From: Anthopleura xanthogrammica | Lineage: Eukaryota; Cnidaria; Anthozoa; Actiniaria; Actiniidae | NCBI GenBank assembly: GCA_964019055.1 | Contig: OZ025215.1 | Span: forward strand, 8,221,284-8,285,283 | Length of the DNA stretch: 64,000 bases | Direction: 5' to 3' | Shown here: positions 24,090 to 38,138 of the stretch, one piece after another | Layout: the number at the start of each line of letters is the position of its first letter | Numbering within the stretch: position 1 is the first letter of the stretch | Translations under genes and position numbers: made by a program | Notes under the pieces: generated by a model | What the model was told of the DNA's origin: nothing | Databases searched by the model: none | The model's input: only the letters and a program-made list of their open reading frames with translations

Positions 24090-27000
24090 TCAACGTATAA
24101 GCAAACATAAAAAGCATAAAAACAAAGCTAACAGTTCCACACGGATGATTGAACCAAGTGAGTTGATGTTCCGTACGTTGTGGTTCTTATCTTGAGTTGC
24201 TCGAAGGCTTGGCTCCTCAGTTGTAGAAATTCCCGTGTTGCTTTGCGAGCTTTTTATTGTTCCTATTGGCTGTATTGTCGTGGGGAGTCTGGGGCAACCT
24301 GGTGGACAACGTGAAGAATGAATTTTTAAATGATTGTTCACAGCTTCTATAATATTAACTTCTATGATCATGATTAAGATAGTGATGATGATTGTGATGA
24401 TGATGAAGTGGTGTGGTAACGATGATGGTAAGATGATGGTGATGATGATATGATGATAGTGATGATATGATGATGGTGGTGATGACGATGATATGATGAT
24501 GATAATGGTCATGATAATGAAAATGATGGTATGAATATTTTTTTGGGTTAGGATGATGAAGATGATGATATGATAATGATGATATGATGATGATGATATG
24601 ATGATGGTAATGATAATGATGGTACGATGTACTTATATCACGACATTTAAGCCAAACCGACTATATCTACTCACCTTTATAATAAATACATTGATACACC
24701 TCCACCCTCATGCATATACTCCCAGGGGTATTCCAGGCTGTTGGAATAAACCTGACGTAACGTGCTTGAATGGCGACGTCAAGATCATGCTTAATGATCG
24801 TCTCGGCGTCCCAACTGCCATCAAATACCTTTAAAAAAAACATGCAATTCTTTAGTCTCTGCTTGTTATTGATAGCATTAACTGTAGTGTCTTTAGTACG
24901 ACTACGAGAGTACGAGAACGAGTACAAGTACGAGAACGAGTACAAGTACGAGTTTTGCAATTGGCCCAGTGCGCGTGCTTAACACGATAGATAGATGAAT
25001 ACCTGTATTTCAATATGGTGGCCCATTGGCCCCGGTAAACCAAAATGATATCAAAAGGGACCCACCAATGACCACCATTTGGAGCAGACAATAAGTTTCA
25101 AACACTTTTATCAGCTGATTGAAACCAAGCAATAACAATTCTGTGATTGGCAACTACATGTAAGTCTGTAAAGCAAGGAGCTTCGAGTACCCCTTCATTT
25201 GAGTGATGTCGCCAAGAGACACCGATGACTTTGAAAGCTCATTCTATTTGCATCCTTTATCTAAAGAAAAGGCCAGCCAAGAAACTACCGCTTATTCTAG
25301 ACCCATTCTTCTCTCTTCAGGCTCGAACGAATAGTTAACTTATAGACTGCATGGGTTCCACAATTCTCGGCCCATTCTTCTTTCGTTCAGGATACTGAGT
25401 GCGTTCATGTGATAAATCTTACCTTGTGTTTGCTCGAGTTGTTATCTTTGTATGTATTCCATTCTTTCAAGTTCAAACTGTATTGAAGCTCAAAGTTGGT
25501 GACCCATCCTCCTTTGATGTATCCCTGTATTGCCACGCCTGATATGGAGCGATTATTACCGAGATCAACCTGAATAGAGACATGAATGCCGGTTATAGAA
25601 TACCTTCAGCCACAGGGAGCCCAATTTAGATAAAAGTAAAAGGTGAAAATAAAAACGGAAAAAAATCGCGTTTAATTAATTTTTTAAATTCCAGGTCAAG
25701 ATAATGTCCTCTATAATACGAACGAGCATAATGTAAATTATATTAACAGAAATCCACACGTAGGATACCATAGGGAAATTACATTGGAAAACAAAGGCGC
25801 GCGCGAAAAAAAATGTTCTAGTCCATTTTTTACGGATTTTTTTGCTCGTTCGTATTATAGAGGACATTATCTTGACCTGGAATTTAAAAAATTAATTAAA
25901 CGCGATTTTTTTCCGTTTTTATTTTCACCTTTTACTTTTATCTAAATTGGGCTCCCTGTGCTTCAACAGTACTATGATTCACATGATGGAGTGCTTTGAC
26001 GTGCACAGCGACAATGGAAAAACGTTACCATGTATTGTGGCTGCGATGTGATTGGTCATTCAATGTTACATGATCATTTTGGGTGTCAAGGGCTGCGCAG
26101 CGATAGTACTATCATCTCTGGGGTCTAGGGTTCGATTCCTGGACTCAACATCACATATTAGTAGAGTTGTTAGGTTTCTCCTTTGATTAGCGGGGTTTTC
26201 TCCGTTTTTCCTCCCTCCACAAAACCTATAAGCTACAGTCCAATTCCATATGTAATTTAGGCGTGCCCTTACTTTGATCAGCCCAGCAGTTGTTTCAGAG
26301 TATCGATAAAATTTGAAGGTGTTTTGTTTTTACCTGTAAATACGGATTGTTTTGTACTTCATTCGTACACCACGCACCCCAGCTAACGTTGCCATTGACG
26401 ACTATGTTTTTATTATTCAGACGTCCATAATAAGGGAAGTGGTTTTGTGAATATGAAGACGATGTGATCTGGGCGTTCGTTATTTGACCATTTTCTATTC
26501 CTACTGCAACGCTGCAGTCACTGAACTGTTTATCTGAAACCAAAGTTTGCAAATTATTTTCATTGGATGAGAGTGGCCATAGTCTTTCTTCTATTCCTTT
26601 TCTTTCATTCATTCTTTCATTCATTTTTTCTTTTGAAAGAGGTGTTGCAGGGAACGCTTTTCGTGACAAGTGGATGCAAAGGGATTTACTAATGAAAACC
26701 ATTCAATTGCTATTCATTAGGGAGTAACAGCCAATCATGTGGGGTTGCTCATACCACGTGATACACCCACAAACCCCTTAAATGAATCTCAAACAGCAAT
26801 CACTAAAACTCATCTTCAACAAAGACTGTTATAATATATACCTGGATTTGAGTTGCAGCCATATACCTCTACCCTCATGCAAGCCGTTCCATGGTTCCTC
26901 TTCTTCAGTGGCCGGAAGCGAATCATTCTAGCGATGACTGGCAGCTTCAAATGGACTTTGATTACTGTGGAATCATCAGTGTTACCTTTGAAAACCTTGA

Positions 27001-30000
27001 AGAAAAAGAGAAGTTGACTATAGATTGTTGCGCCTGTGATAGCACTTTGTAGCAAGTCTTGAAAAACGAGGGGGGGGGGGGGGGCACAAAGTCACTTCTC
27101 ATCACAAAAAATAGATATTGAATTCCATATAGTTGCTTTGCTTTTCTGGGGGAAACTGGGGGGCACGCACCCCCCCCCCCCCCCCCCCCGCCTCTTTTTC
27201 TAACTACTGATGATTTACAACCATACCCAAAGGATTAAAAAGGTTAAGATATGGCGTTCATGATGTTGAAAGGAAACAACACATTCACAGATTAAAGGAT
27301 TCACATGCAGATTACATACATTAATTTCAATTGATAGAAAAGATGAATTTAGGAGGGTAGGTACTGGCTGATAAAAACTCCTTTACTAAATGTCACAGAT
27401 GTTCCCAAACACATAACGTGCATGCTATCAATATATGCATGAGATTCCACGTAGTTAAAACCATTAGTGGCCACTGATGCCAGTGCGCATACTTACTGCG
27501 CATCTACGTCGAGGAATTCCCGCAGGTTTTCAACAAAAAAAAACTTGCAAATACGCGTACCAATCCTACCTTTTGTTTATCATCTCCTTCATCTTTATAC
27601 GCCTTCCAGGTCGCGCCGTCACAGCTGTAGTTCAAGGCGTACTCTGTGACCCAGTTACCTGAGGGTTCTTCAAGGCCTTGCGTTGCCAGTTCGCGCACAA
27701 CAGTCTCTCGTTGAAAGTCGATCTGTAGATATGGGAAAGGGTCGTTGTCGTCTGCGCACCAGCCAGCGAAGTTATTAAACTGTCCAGGAATTCTGAAACC
27801 AAGAACAAATCAATATAGATCTTTAGTAAAAGGATGAGAAATACTCAGAAATATGTACATTGCCTCGTCATAAAAGCACTTTTATGTGGATGCTTACAAG
27901 AAGGTATAAAGGGACTCTTTCATGGTCGCTTGATAATCATTAGAGTAGTACGAGAAACACGAATCCTTCCTTCAAAATAGTTTAACCGATTGCCTTTAAA
28001 TTTTATCGATACCATGAAATAGCCTCTGGGCTGATCAAAGTCAGGGTATGTCTAACTCACCTATCGAATTGGAATTTTAGCGTGTCTGGATAACCCGGAG
28101 AAAAACCCTTGAATCAAGAGGAGACCTTATAAACTCTACTCAAATGTGATGCCGAGTCTGGGAATCGAATCGAATGAATTTACACGGACGGCCCTGGACA
28201 TAGATTCAAACGAATCATGCATATGAAATATTTGGTTTTTATTGATGAAGTATGAAGATCGTGCGCACAAGAGACACAGGAGAAGGTATGAGTTGTTTTT
28301 GCAATCGGACATTCTTGTTGTGTGAGTTTGTTCCTGGAAAACGGATACCACTTTGATAAATACTAAGCTCCTTGTCCAAATCTTGGGTAGAAACCTCGGA
28401 TGCTTAATGACTTCCTGGTCCATAGCTGTTATTAATGAATGTGAAGATATTCGGTAGAAACCCACAAAGCCATTGCGGTCTTCATATTTATAGATGATTA
28501 ATTGAAGTCATGATTAATGTTTTATAGTGGATTAGTGAAAATCACGGAATATCAAGCCGGATGGCCAGAGGTTTCAGTAATTACCAAATAAGCTGACCGT
28601 TTCTTTTTCAAATTTCCTTCAATTTTATCAATACCCTGAAACAACCTCTGGGTTGAATTTTAGCTTCTAAAAAAACTCGCTTAGAAAGTAAAGGTCATCA
28701 GCAAATGACTCAGTATCTTCATCAGTATTAGTTTTGCTTTTCTTGAGGAAAAAGTCCAATCTTTTTATTCTTCCCAGGCTTGAATTGTCAAAGTTTTTCT
28801 ACTTACATCCGATGTAAGGTTGGTTTATTTTAAAGGTTTTCATAAGTAATGCCAGTGCATCATTTGATATGATGATGGCAAGGTGTCCATATTCACTATA
28901 TATGCCTAACTGACACACAAAAATATGTACTTTGTTATGTGTGTACCATAGACTTATTTACCCCAATAACAAGCACATTTTTTTCAAATTATGATTTTTT
29001 TTTTCAAATTATGATTTTTTTTTCAAATTATCTGTATAGTTATTGTTCCCGAAACTAAACAAAATTCTTGTCAAAGAACACGCTGCAAACGTTGTTGTTT
29101 CTCTTGTTGTACCGATATCCTCGAACTCCAGTATCAGTTCTCAGCAGGCCTTGCTCTCCGGCTGTCGTTGCTTGACGACATGACAGTTTAGGTGTTCTTC
29201 GTTCAGTTTACTATTCAGTTGGTTCTTACCTTTGATTTCGTAGTCTTCCTTCTTGAGGTTTGGTAAAGTCTGAGAACGTTGATGAAGCTGTTATTTGGTG
29301 GTCCTTGATCGCACGCGATGTCATACCAAGTGGCGATGTGCAATCTGTTTGAAAAATATATATATATATATATATATATATGTTATATTAATACTGCCAC
29401 TGAAGGTATCTAAAAACCCTCAAAATAGCTAAAAAAAACTCAATCTTGTGTAGTTTTTCTGTACTCGCAAATATTTTTTCTGGATAACTTGCGAACACTA
29501 ATGATAACAATTATCTTAACGTGCATGGTTAATCAAATGTACTAAACTAAAAAGAACTACTTTTCAGATATGCCACACAAATGAATAATAAAATATGACG
29601 ATGTGAAATGATTTGGTTCTAAAAATCTAAAATTTTATAACTGATTTTTGAAAACTAACTTAAAAACTATGTTTGAGTTTGAGTTGTAAAAAAGAAGTCA
29701 GTTTTTGCTGTTTCTTCAACTAATCATGAACTCAGGCATGCAATGCTCGGGCTTGTTTACTTTCCCATGGTTATTTGCTTTCCTAGTTCTGTCCTATATA
29801 TCAGTGGAATTCTTTGATTTCATATTCCTAAATCAGACATGTGCCTCATTCACATAAACACATATAAATCAACTAGGCTTTTAAACCCTTTTATGAGTTC
29901 CTTTAATGTTTCCGTGTGTACATGCAGATAATTATATGAGTGTATCAAGTTATTTTGATCAAATGTCTTCAGTTTCTATAGCATGAACCTTTCTTAAAAC

Positions 30001-33000
30001 ACTTCATATTTCAAGTAAGAAACAAATAAGTCCATCCAAATAGCACTGTGTTTCGTATCTTAAATCCTTGTGTTTCTTCGCCAAACCAAAAGCATTCCCC
30101 CTTTTGATCAATGCCATTAGGGTTATAGGCGTTGTTTCCCAAGGTCGGTTTATGATGAACACCAAAAGAATCCACAGTCACAAATATGAAAAATTACTAT
30201 GTCAAACCGCTCTGCATGAGGCAACATGAGGTAGAGCTTTCTAATCGTAACTAAGTCTAGAAATTCTGTAGTTTTTAAACTTCTTATTGAATAGTTTAAA
30301 ATGAAAAAGCAGCTTGAGTTTGGTCCTTGTGCCTTCGAACCAGTTTGAATGTTGCAGATGACTTCATCGAGGAAAAGTTAGAAATGGCGATGTAAAATAT
30401 CTCTGTGACAGCAAAAGTGAAGCCACGAATATCGTCAATTCAAGTAGATTTTCTCGAAAACGTACTAACAGAATAGATATGAATACATTCAACTGTTAAG
30501 ACTGAATAAAAGCGCATTTGCCGAAAACGTTTGAATTTATAATTTCATACACTCAGAAGAAACGCTCTTGAACTTAATTTAGTCGAATAAACTGATACTG
30601 ACTTCTCACACACTTTATCGCTGAAGACTTTGTTGCTACCACATCAAGGAGAGCATCTTAAAAGTTAACAACTATAATAGGACTTAAAAGATTGTTTCTG
30701 GTTTATTTGGAACTCCTTGGAGCACTGAAGAATTCAATTCTAAACTGTGATGTTAGTCATTCGGCGGCAACTGAATTTGTCTTGGTTTTGTGCTGTTATC
30801 ACTGTGTTAGTCAGGGTTAAACGATGCGGATTCCAGCAGAGTGAGAGAGCTACCAGAACGCTAGAAATGATTTAGTGAGTTTCCTAAAAAGCACCACTCA
30901 GTTTTATGATCTTGACTGCCATGAACAGTAAAACTTAAGGCTAAACGTACTAACTAAGAAAGAAAGCTCTTCAGTTTTCGCAAAGATTGGTCTGATTCCT
31001 TGAAAAAATTCCAGCCTTTTTTTTGAGAGAGATAGTTTTGTCTCCATCGCGAGCATAACTGAAACTGTGGTATTTACTAAGAAGGATGCCGTTTATTGAT
31101 TCAAGATTTCTGAAAAGACTGAATGTGGGTTTTGTTTGTTGAACCACAACCCTCTCACGGAGACAGCAACTTGACCAAGGATTAGTGGCAAGTTTTCTGA
31201 AGACGTTTGACAACTATAAAATACAATGGAAAGTACACGAAGCTCTTCAAAAGTACAAGAGAAAGTCAACAAATTAATGTCAAGATATTGAGTTTTATAT
31301 CGAAATATTGTAGAAGAAGTTTAGCTATTTCTTGCTGGGTAAAGTGACTGTGTAGGCATGCATCTTCTGTGAGGAAGACTTGTTCAATCGATGGAGAAAC
31401 AAAACATGGCGATCAGTGCTTTTGGTTCAGTTTTGGTCAGAACATTTTGTATTGTAGTAAGTAAGTAAAGCAAGTAGACTTAGCTACATAAATCAAACAA
31501 ACTAAACAGATGATGTAACTGCAAGTGTCTATATATTCCATCGAGAACTGAGATCAGTAGCAATGGCTATGGTTCCTTGACTAGCTCATCGACGAGAACA
31601 ACGTCGGGCATATATGTAACACATCTTGTTGTTTCACGTTTCATGTCGATTCAGAAACTTTAGTGAAGAACTAAGATTTTTTCGGCTTTTTTAAAGGCTT
31701 TACTATTTGAGTAAGTATTTCTTTTAAACGAAAGCTGAGTCATGCAGGGGTAGCAGGCACCGGATAGTTCAACGTCGTGTTCTTAAACCTGAGGTTTTCA
31801 TTTTCTTTACTCATATACGGAGGAAAAACCAGTCGTTTTCCATTCTTATTTTTAGTCAAGACTCAGTTTTTTGGAAGTTACTCCATTAAACATGAGTTGA
31901 AGAGAACCTATATTATTTCTTCCTAACTTGCCAACTGTCTTTCTTGGAGAGAGAAACCTTCAATTGGGCAATTGACCGAGGTGTTTAAACCCTTTTAACT
32001 TAACCCATCGGAAAGAGTTCAGTACATTAAGTCAAGTAATGATGATGAAAGAACTCCTCCTCAGTTGTGCCCGTTTTTGCTATTCTTTTACTTATCACAC
32101 TCATTCCTAACACAGAAAAAGAAATCCTCCAATTCTACGTTCACAGCAACATACCTGAAAAACATGCCCCAAAACTCGCCATCGAAAACACCCAAGCAGC
32201 AGGTAGGATCCAGCGCTTCGTATTTGTCATCGTGCAACACAATATTTTTGCCTTAGATGTTCAAAAAATACTTTTTCCCTCGAATTCTTTATCCTCAAGG
32301 TTGTTTTCTGGTTGTCCGGGATAATGTGCCTTAAATGACTTTCAAGAGAGACGTTTTATGGAAATTAAAAGAAAACAAGGTATTTCCTTATCGAGCAGTC
32401 CAATCCTCACGAAAGAATGCTCTCGCAATATGAATCTTAATCCAAGATATTCAATCCTGTCCGAGACTGGAATGGGTACTACGATTTCCATTGTCAAAGT
32501 CATTATTCCAAATCATTAATCTTAATTTTTGACAGCTTCATAGGTATGTTTCATGTAAGGCTATTTTCAAGGGTTGCCGATCATGGAGAAGCAAGAGGAC
32601 ACTAGAGATTGGTTTTCCAAGGGAAGTCATTAATCTTTCGCCGATCCCTTTTTGACAGGTGCTTCACCTCAGAGACTTATCGACTCTTTCACGCCTTTCA
32701 CCGCGTATTAACTTGATATCGTAGATAGGATTCACTGCTGTCCGGTGGCCGGTAGTTTACACATCATTTTTCTCGTTTTTGACACGTTTGAGCTCAAATA
32801 TTTTTGATTGAAGTCATGGAAAATACATCTTTGTTCTTCTCAAACAAGATTCCAGGAGTTCTCCAGAGTGAATCTAAGGTCATCTAAGGTATTTTTCTCA
32901 GCAACATGCGATAAAGAGTGGGTTTTCTTCATAAATTTTCAAGCATGGTAGTGATGGTGTGATAGACCACTGCAAGCGATAGTGTCAGTGTTTGTACACA

Positions 33001-36000
33001 CTTAAAATCAATTACCACATATTAGAATAACAACTCTGAAGTGGCTGTGTACCGGTCAGGAACCTTGGACATAATAACTTGTTAGGCCTCAATCCTTAAC
33101 TTTAAAAACATTTTCGATTTTTTATATATTTGCACTTTGTACATTTTGAAAACAATGAAAAAATAATAATATGTCGCTGATTCTCTCTAGAATCAATCGT
33201 AATTATGAACGTACTTTATGCATTTTTAAGATAATTAGTAAATGAAAAAAATACTGATATGAAAATTGATTCTATCTAGAATCAATTGTGATGGAGAATC
33301 AATTGTAATTATGTAAACGTACTTTGGCCATTTTTAAGACAATCATGCAGTAAACGAAAAATTATAAAATTTATTCTCTCTGCAACATGATAACTTTGTC
33401 CTCAGCTGACTCATTTCACAAAAATAAGAAGGTGTTAGACGTATATTTTTGCATTATGGAAATGAAAAAGATAATCGAAAATAATGATAATCTTAAAGAC
33501 CGTCTTGTTAAAAATATCCCCGTTTGATGCGTTTTGGTTTTTCTTTTGCTTCTCTCTTATTTATCATTGCTCAGTTTTGGACATTTTAAAAAAATTCAAA
33601 AAGCGACATTTTCAACTTAAATATCAATTATCTTTGACAAAAAAAAAACTGGAAAAAAAGGATTGTTATTATCATTCAAAGATGCTTCATTACTTGGTGA
33701 GAAGGACCCAATTCAGTCAAGTTACTTTGCATTTTTTCAATTTCTTTTTATGAATGATCTTCTCTTATATCAAAAATTTCATGGCCATGGGATTTGCCAT
33801 TGTGATTGACCCATTTAGTACTCATAACAAATCTATTCGTTTATTTTTTTTTTTTTTTTGATTTCCTTTCTCTGTATTTTTGTTGCTCGATTCTTCACTC
33901 TGCCTGGGCATGTCTGGGTGTACTGGAAGGTTTCTCTCATTATCTTATTCGACCCTGGTTCAGCTTGGAAAAGCCGGCATTTCTTGTCATAGTGTTGTGC
34001 AGTTTTTTACTTCATTTTTCCTTGTTTCTTCCTGCTCAACAAACAATTGTCTCTCTAGCTCAACAACAGGGTTCGTTAAATGGTCTGGAAAAGTCATTTC
34101 TTGTCATAGATGGGGAGTTTTTACATCTTTTATCCGGCTTTATTTCTAACTACCACTCAAAGCATTCAAACTATTTTTTCTCCATAGCTCAACAAAAGGG
34201 TTCGTTAAATGGTCTGGAAAAGTCATTTCTTATCATCGATGGAAAGCTTTAACATCTTTTGTCCTTTTTTTCCCCTACTCCATAGCTCAACAATAGGGTT
34301 CTTTAAATGGTCTGCCCTCTCCATGGCACTGTGCCTGTCATAAATATAGAATCCCATATCACATACCAGTGGGTTTGGCTGTCCAAGTGTTTGTTTCGCC
34401 ATAGGGTGTTATCTAAATCGCACTAACTAGACCACTAATCTTGTGTTAATAAGCTACTTGCAAAACTACAAAAGCATTTCCACCTACAGTTATTGTGCAT
34501 AAATACATATATGTGTATTAGCTGTTCTTTTGCAATATATACTTCTGTATTGGATTGCACAGACAAACACAACAAGCCATGTTGCTTTTGTGCGAACTGA
34601 CGTGCATTCAAGGTCAGCTCGAAGCAGCCATAACAAAAAAATACTAACTTGAAACTGGTATTATACAATATTATAGCATTGGAGAGAGCTGTGCATGGAT
34701 AAAAGAAGTTTATAAATGTGAATTATTGGTTGTAATTTACTAGAAACAAGGTCAAGACGAAAGAAATATAGCAACAGAGGAGAATAAATGACGAGAGTGA
34801 ACATCAACAAGCAAACTGCCGAAGGAGACAAGACAAGATACATGAAGCAACATGGCTGTATACCTCATTTGGTTAGGGAACTTTCTTATATAGATTTATA
34901 CCAGCAAATCCTTGAAACTACGATGACATTCGAGTAAAATATGGCACTGAAGCAGAAAGACTGAGGAGTCAGATAGTCACCCTGATTACAAAGAAATAAA
35001 GAAATGTTACTCGTGAGAAACACAGTCGATATTGTCATCGAAAATCTTCGAGTACGAAAGAAAGCAAGGTTTGAAATTATACTGGATGAATAATACACAG
35101 CAAGCAGCGATTGTGAAAAAGAAATGAAAACCGTACAGAGAATTAGGAATTATACCGGTGCCCGTAGATAGATAGAAACTTTATTTATGTGTCAAAACAT
35201 CTAGCTGAGGGTAAACCCTCTACTATTAGGGGACACCTACATGATAATGTGTTTTTTTAATGCTGACAAAACTACTCGAGTAAATAATTACCGTAGTTTT
35301 TACGATACAGAAACCATGGTTGATGAACGATTCAGAAACTGCATACCAACTTTACTGCTTGACGAAGTTGAGCAAGCAAAGTAGAAGAGCAATACAAACG
35401 AGAAGCCGAAGACATTGATCGGTGTACTGATCTGACATGTTGATGACTCGTTCGATCTTCAAGCCAGTCTAACACTGCAATGACCATGAAATGTCATTAT
35501 TTTCAAAATATATGATAGATACAACTAAATAGAATTTAAAAAATAATGACTTAAAGAGCTAGAACTGCTAGAAGTACTAAGTAAAAGCGAGGCATAGTGA
35601 ACAGAAAGTAGATGTCCATCTTTGCAGGTGAAGTGGAGTGGGTCGTGTTGACTAAAAGTACCATCCAAAGGTCTATACTTCAAATTTTTCCATCCAGCAA
35701 GGAGATAGAACAAGGAGATAGAACAAGAGCTTTATGGAGAGAAAGACGACTTGAGATCGTAAACTTATTAGGCAGGTTTTGATCACTAAAGACAGTGTGT
35801 AAGAAGTATAGTATAGTTGAACTACTAGCATGTGTACCATACAAGTAACTCTTGAACTAATATGAACAGACTTTGGGAGTCAATAATATGGGATGATATA
35901 TAGTCTAACCCTGCAATATTATTCTAGTTAAAAGTATAATCATATTGAGTGAGTGTCCAACATGAAACTATGAAGAACAAACAGACGTTTCATGTTTAAC

Positions 36001-38138
36001 TACTTGCACTGTTGAAGACTGCCATACTTGAATTCTCTTGAACACATATCAACACACATTGGCAATAATGTGAATTCATAGTCTGACCAAGCAATGTTAT
36101 TCTAGTTAATGCAATCTTTAAGTATCATTGTGTCTAACAAGAAACTATAACTAGAAGAACCATACAGACGTTTCATGTTGAACTGTTCACACTGATGCAT
36201 GCACACTACATATATCATACTAAAGTTTCTATGAGTTCAATATGAACAGACCCATTTTGAATCAATAATGTGAGCTCATATACATTAGCTTATTCATTGT
36301 CTAGCAAAAAGCTATACCTGAAGAAAATAATAGACAATGGTAAACTTCAAACATCAAAGTATTCTTCAACAATATAAGTTCATATGAATTGCTGCTTGCT
36401 AAACTTTAAGTTCTCTGGCTTGAGTTTTCAGTACAAATATTGCAAATTTGCTACAATATTTCTAGAGCTGAATAAACCATGAGAATAGCATTGAAAACTA
36501 TATAAATGAACTTAAACAATTGCTATGGCTTTACAGCAGAAAAGTACAATTTGTATATAACATGTTTCTGATTTTATGAGATGAATTTGAAAACAACCCA
36601 GAAAATTTTTTTAGAAGTCACATAGCAGTATACCCAAAGGATAGCAAAAACATATAGATAAAAAGACAAAAAAAATACTTTCAAATACCTAAAAGTGATA
36701 GTTTCATACACAACAGAGACTTCTAAACTAATTGCCAAAGAAAATTTTATACGGAAAAAGTTGAGATTTCTTTTTGTTGGCTTGACAAATCTCGTTTTTA
36801 GCTGATAGCAAGTCATGAACGCCCAATCCAGAGCAAACCATTCACTGACTCTTTACTGATCTCAGCTTTCAGTTTAAATTTGTTTTAGTTGCTATTATAT
36901 TGTCTACATTTTAATATCCAAATCCGAGTGTGTGGCGTTCTTTAAATGCTGTTTTTGATGCATTTCTTTAGCTTCATCGTCAGGTTTTATCTAAAGTCAG
37001 TGATAGATTTGAACGTCCAATCAAGTATCTTGACTAAAATCTTTTTTTAAATTTTGCCTGGAAAAAAAATACTCGTAGATGGAGAAAACTTGCAGAGCTG
37101 GACACGTTGTTACAGGGATTATGTTGGTTAAAGATGATTTAAGTGAATTATACACAGCAGGATGCCAGCCATTTTTAGAGTTAAACATTTTGTACAAGCC
37201 AGAGTTCACACGACTAAAGTCATGTCACTTCGTATGTACAGTGTACAACAAAACTGTACCCTTTCCCAACACGTGAGTACAGCAGTATTTTATAATTTTC
37301 CCTTTGGATGAGATTTTAGGGAACGTATTTCACGTCTTCAGCACTTTAGGGTGGGTTGTTCTTGCTTGAATGCGTTATTTAATGGCGGCAAGAGCGCATG
37401 GTCGTTTTTTTGACTTTGATCGATGAGGAGGTACCTTTAGAACACTTCCATGAATTCCTCGCTTCATGTTCGACGAATAACTAAAATTAATAACCTAATT
37501 CCAAGCTAAAGATAACTCTTTGATTAAAATGAATAACGTAATATCAATTTATCATCATTAAACTTGATCTCTAGCGATTATTAATTGTGTTTTCTAAGTA
37601 GTTTTTTCACGAAACACTGTTTTGTTTTGGGACCTAGGTGAAGGCTCGATTCCCTAATACTGAGCCCTACTCGTTCTCAACAAGTCCAATTCAACTCTTT
37701 ATCAGGATTTTAGACTGATTATTTAGACTTTAAAACTAAGTATTATAGCTTCTAAAAGCTTTTAAGAATCAAATCCAATAATTTGACATTACAACGAAGT
37801 TACGCACTGCGAAATTAAAGGGAACAGTCAGAAGAACAACACAGTTCAGCGACCTATATTGTTATCCTAATGCTGCTGTGAAGTAAGACCGTTTTGATCT
37901 TTTGGTAAACAAATCATCGCAAATATAATTTGTTCTTAGAGATTTTTCTCCAACTTACAGACTTTTTTAATCCTAGAAATGCTCATTATTTTGAAGTATG
38001 AGTTCGTTTAGTCAAAACTGTTAGCCATTAAGTAAATAGTTTGTGACATCGCTAACGAAACACGTAGGTTTCTACCACGCACTTACCGGACTTTGAACTA
38101 CCAAAAGAAGTGATCATTACCACTAGAAGCAACCACAT
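24090..38138 (-). CDS. Secreted/membrane-tethered protein with two discoidin (F5/8 type C) domains, 8 exons
   Basis: On the minus strand the coding exons are 38138-38087, 29344-29230, 27792-27570, 26995-26842, 26533-26334, 25569-25423, 24828-24675 and 24298-24090; all join in phase to 417 residues. Exon 1 is a signal peptide (MWLLLVVMITSFGSSKS). Residues 19 to about 177 form discoidin domain 1 (CTSPLGM, DHQITASS, WC, PYLQIDF, CMRVEVYGC). Residues 187 to about 343 form domain 2 (NAQITSSS, WGAWC, PYLQVDLG, CMRVEVYQC). A Ser/Thr-rich stalk leads to the terminal VELLALFLCFLCLLIR, either a GPI-attachment signal or a single helix. Discoidin domains bind glycans, phospholipids or collagen at the cell surface. 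The first intron is 8.7 kb. The domain and exon plan matches the receptor gene at 49310. Confidence 0.9.
24365..24620. repeat. GAT/GATGAT-rich repeat in the last intron of the discoidin gene
   Basis: Imperfect gatgatgatatgatgatg units run for about 250 bases between the last two exons of the minus-strand gene. Confidence 0.75.
24895..24955. repeat. Short GAGTACAAGTAC tandem repeat
   Basis: Three to four units of about 18 bases (cgagaacgagtacaagta) lie just upstream, in transcription sense, of a discoidin exon. Confidence 0.7.
25611..25960. mobile_element. Large hairpin MITE, 350 bp, 118-bp arms
   Basis: The arms 25611-25729 and 25843-25960 are near-perfect inverted copies, from CACAGGGAGCCCAATTTAG at the outer end to tacgaacgagca at the inner end. 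The centre is about 113 bases. The high arm identity implies a recent insertion or gene conversion. Flanks are cttcag and cttcaa, a possible target duplication. It sits in an intron of the discoidin gene. Confidence 0.85.
26090..26318 (+). mobile_element. tRNA-headed SINE with full 3' part
   Basis: Head: gggctgcgcagcgatagtac. B-box-like: gggttcgattcctggactca. Body: tagtagagttgttaggtttc, then a CT-rich stretch. A 3' domain ends gttgtttcagagtatcgata. This copy joins the head to the 3' tail seen alone elsewhere, which defines the full unit of about 225 bases. Confidence 0.7.
27068..27192. repeat. Paired G and C homopolymer runs
   Basis: A run of about 14 G near 27070 and of about 19 C near 27171 flank roughly 90 bases with related edges (gcacaaagt and gcacgcac). 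They are likely the ends of an inverted element. Homopolymer lengths in an assembly are unreliable. Confidence 0.5.
27983..28165 (-). mobile_element. SINE, minus strand
   Basis: ttatcgataccatgaaatag and cctctgggctgatcaaagtc at the low-coordinate side, with cccggagaaaaacccttgaa and a degenerate B-box (gattcccagactcgg on the minus strand), match the SINE family. The tRNA-like head is worn. Confidence 0.55.
29345..38086 (-). other. 8.7-kb first intron of the discoidin gene
   Basis: The intron is AT-rich with few recognisable mobile elements compared with the rest of the window. It holds an (AT)n run (29355-29380), a diverged duplication of about 100 bases near 33175-33370, iterated blocks at 33905-34330 (unit with ggttcgttaaatggtctgga) and near-duplicate blocks at 35860-36340 (unit with cagacgtttcatgtt). 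Near 35165 gatagatagaaactttattt may be a retroelement tail. An exon-like stretch at 32065-32204 (+) and the first exon of a plus-strand candidate (37079) also fall here. Confidence 0.5.

Noticed and set aside
32065..32204. Exon-like plus-strand stretch (hydrophobic start, then EILQFYVHSNIPEKHAPK, ending at GTAGGA)
   Set aside because: Codon composition is suggestive, but there is no ATG in frame and no phase-compatible partner exon nearby, so it is not listed as a gene.
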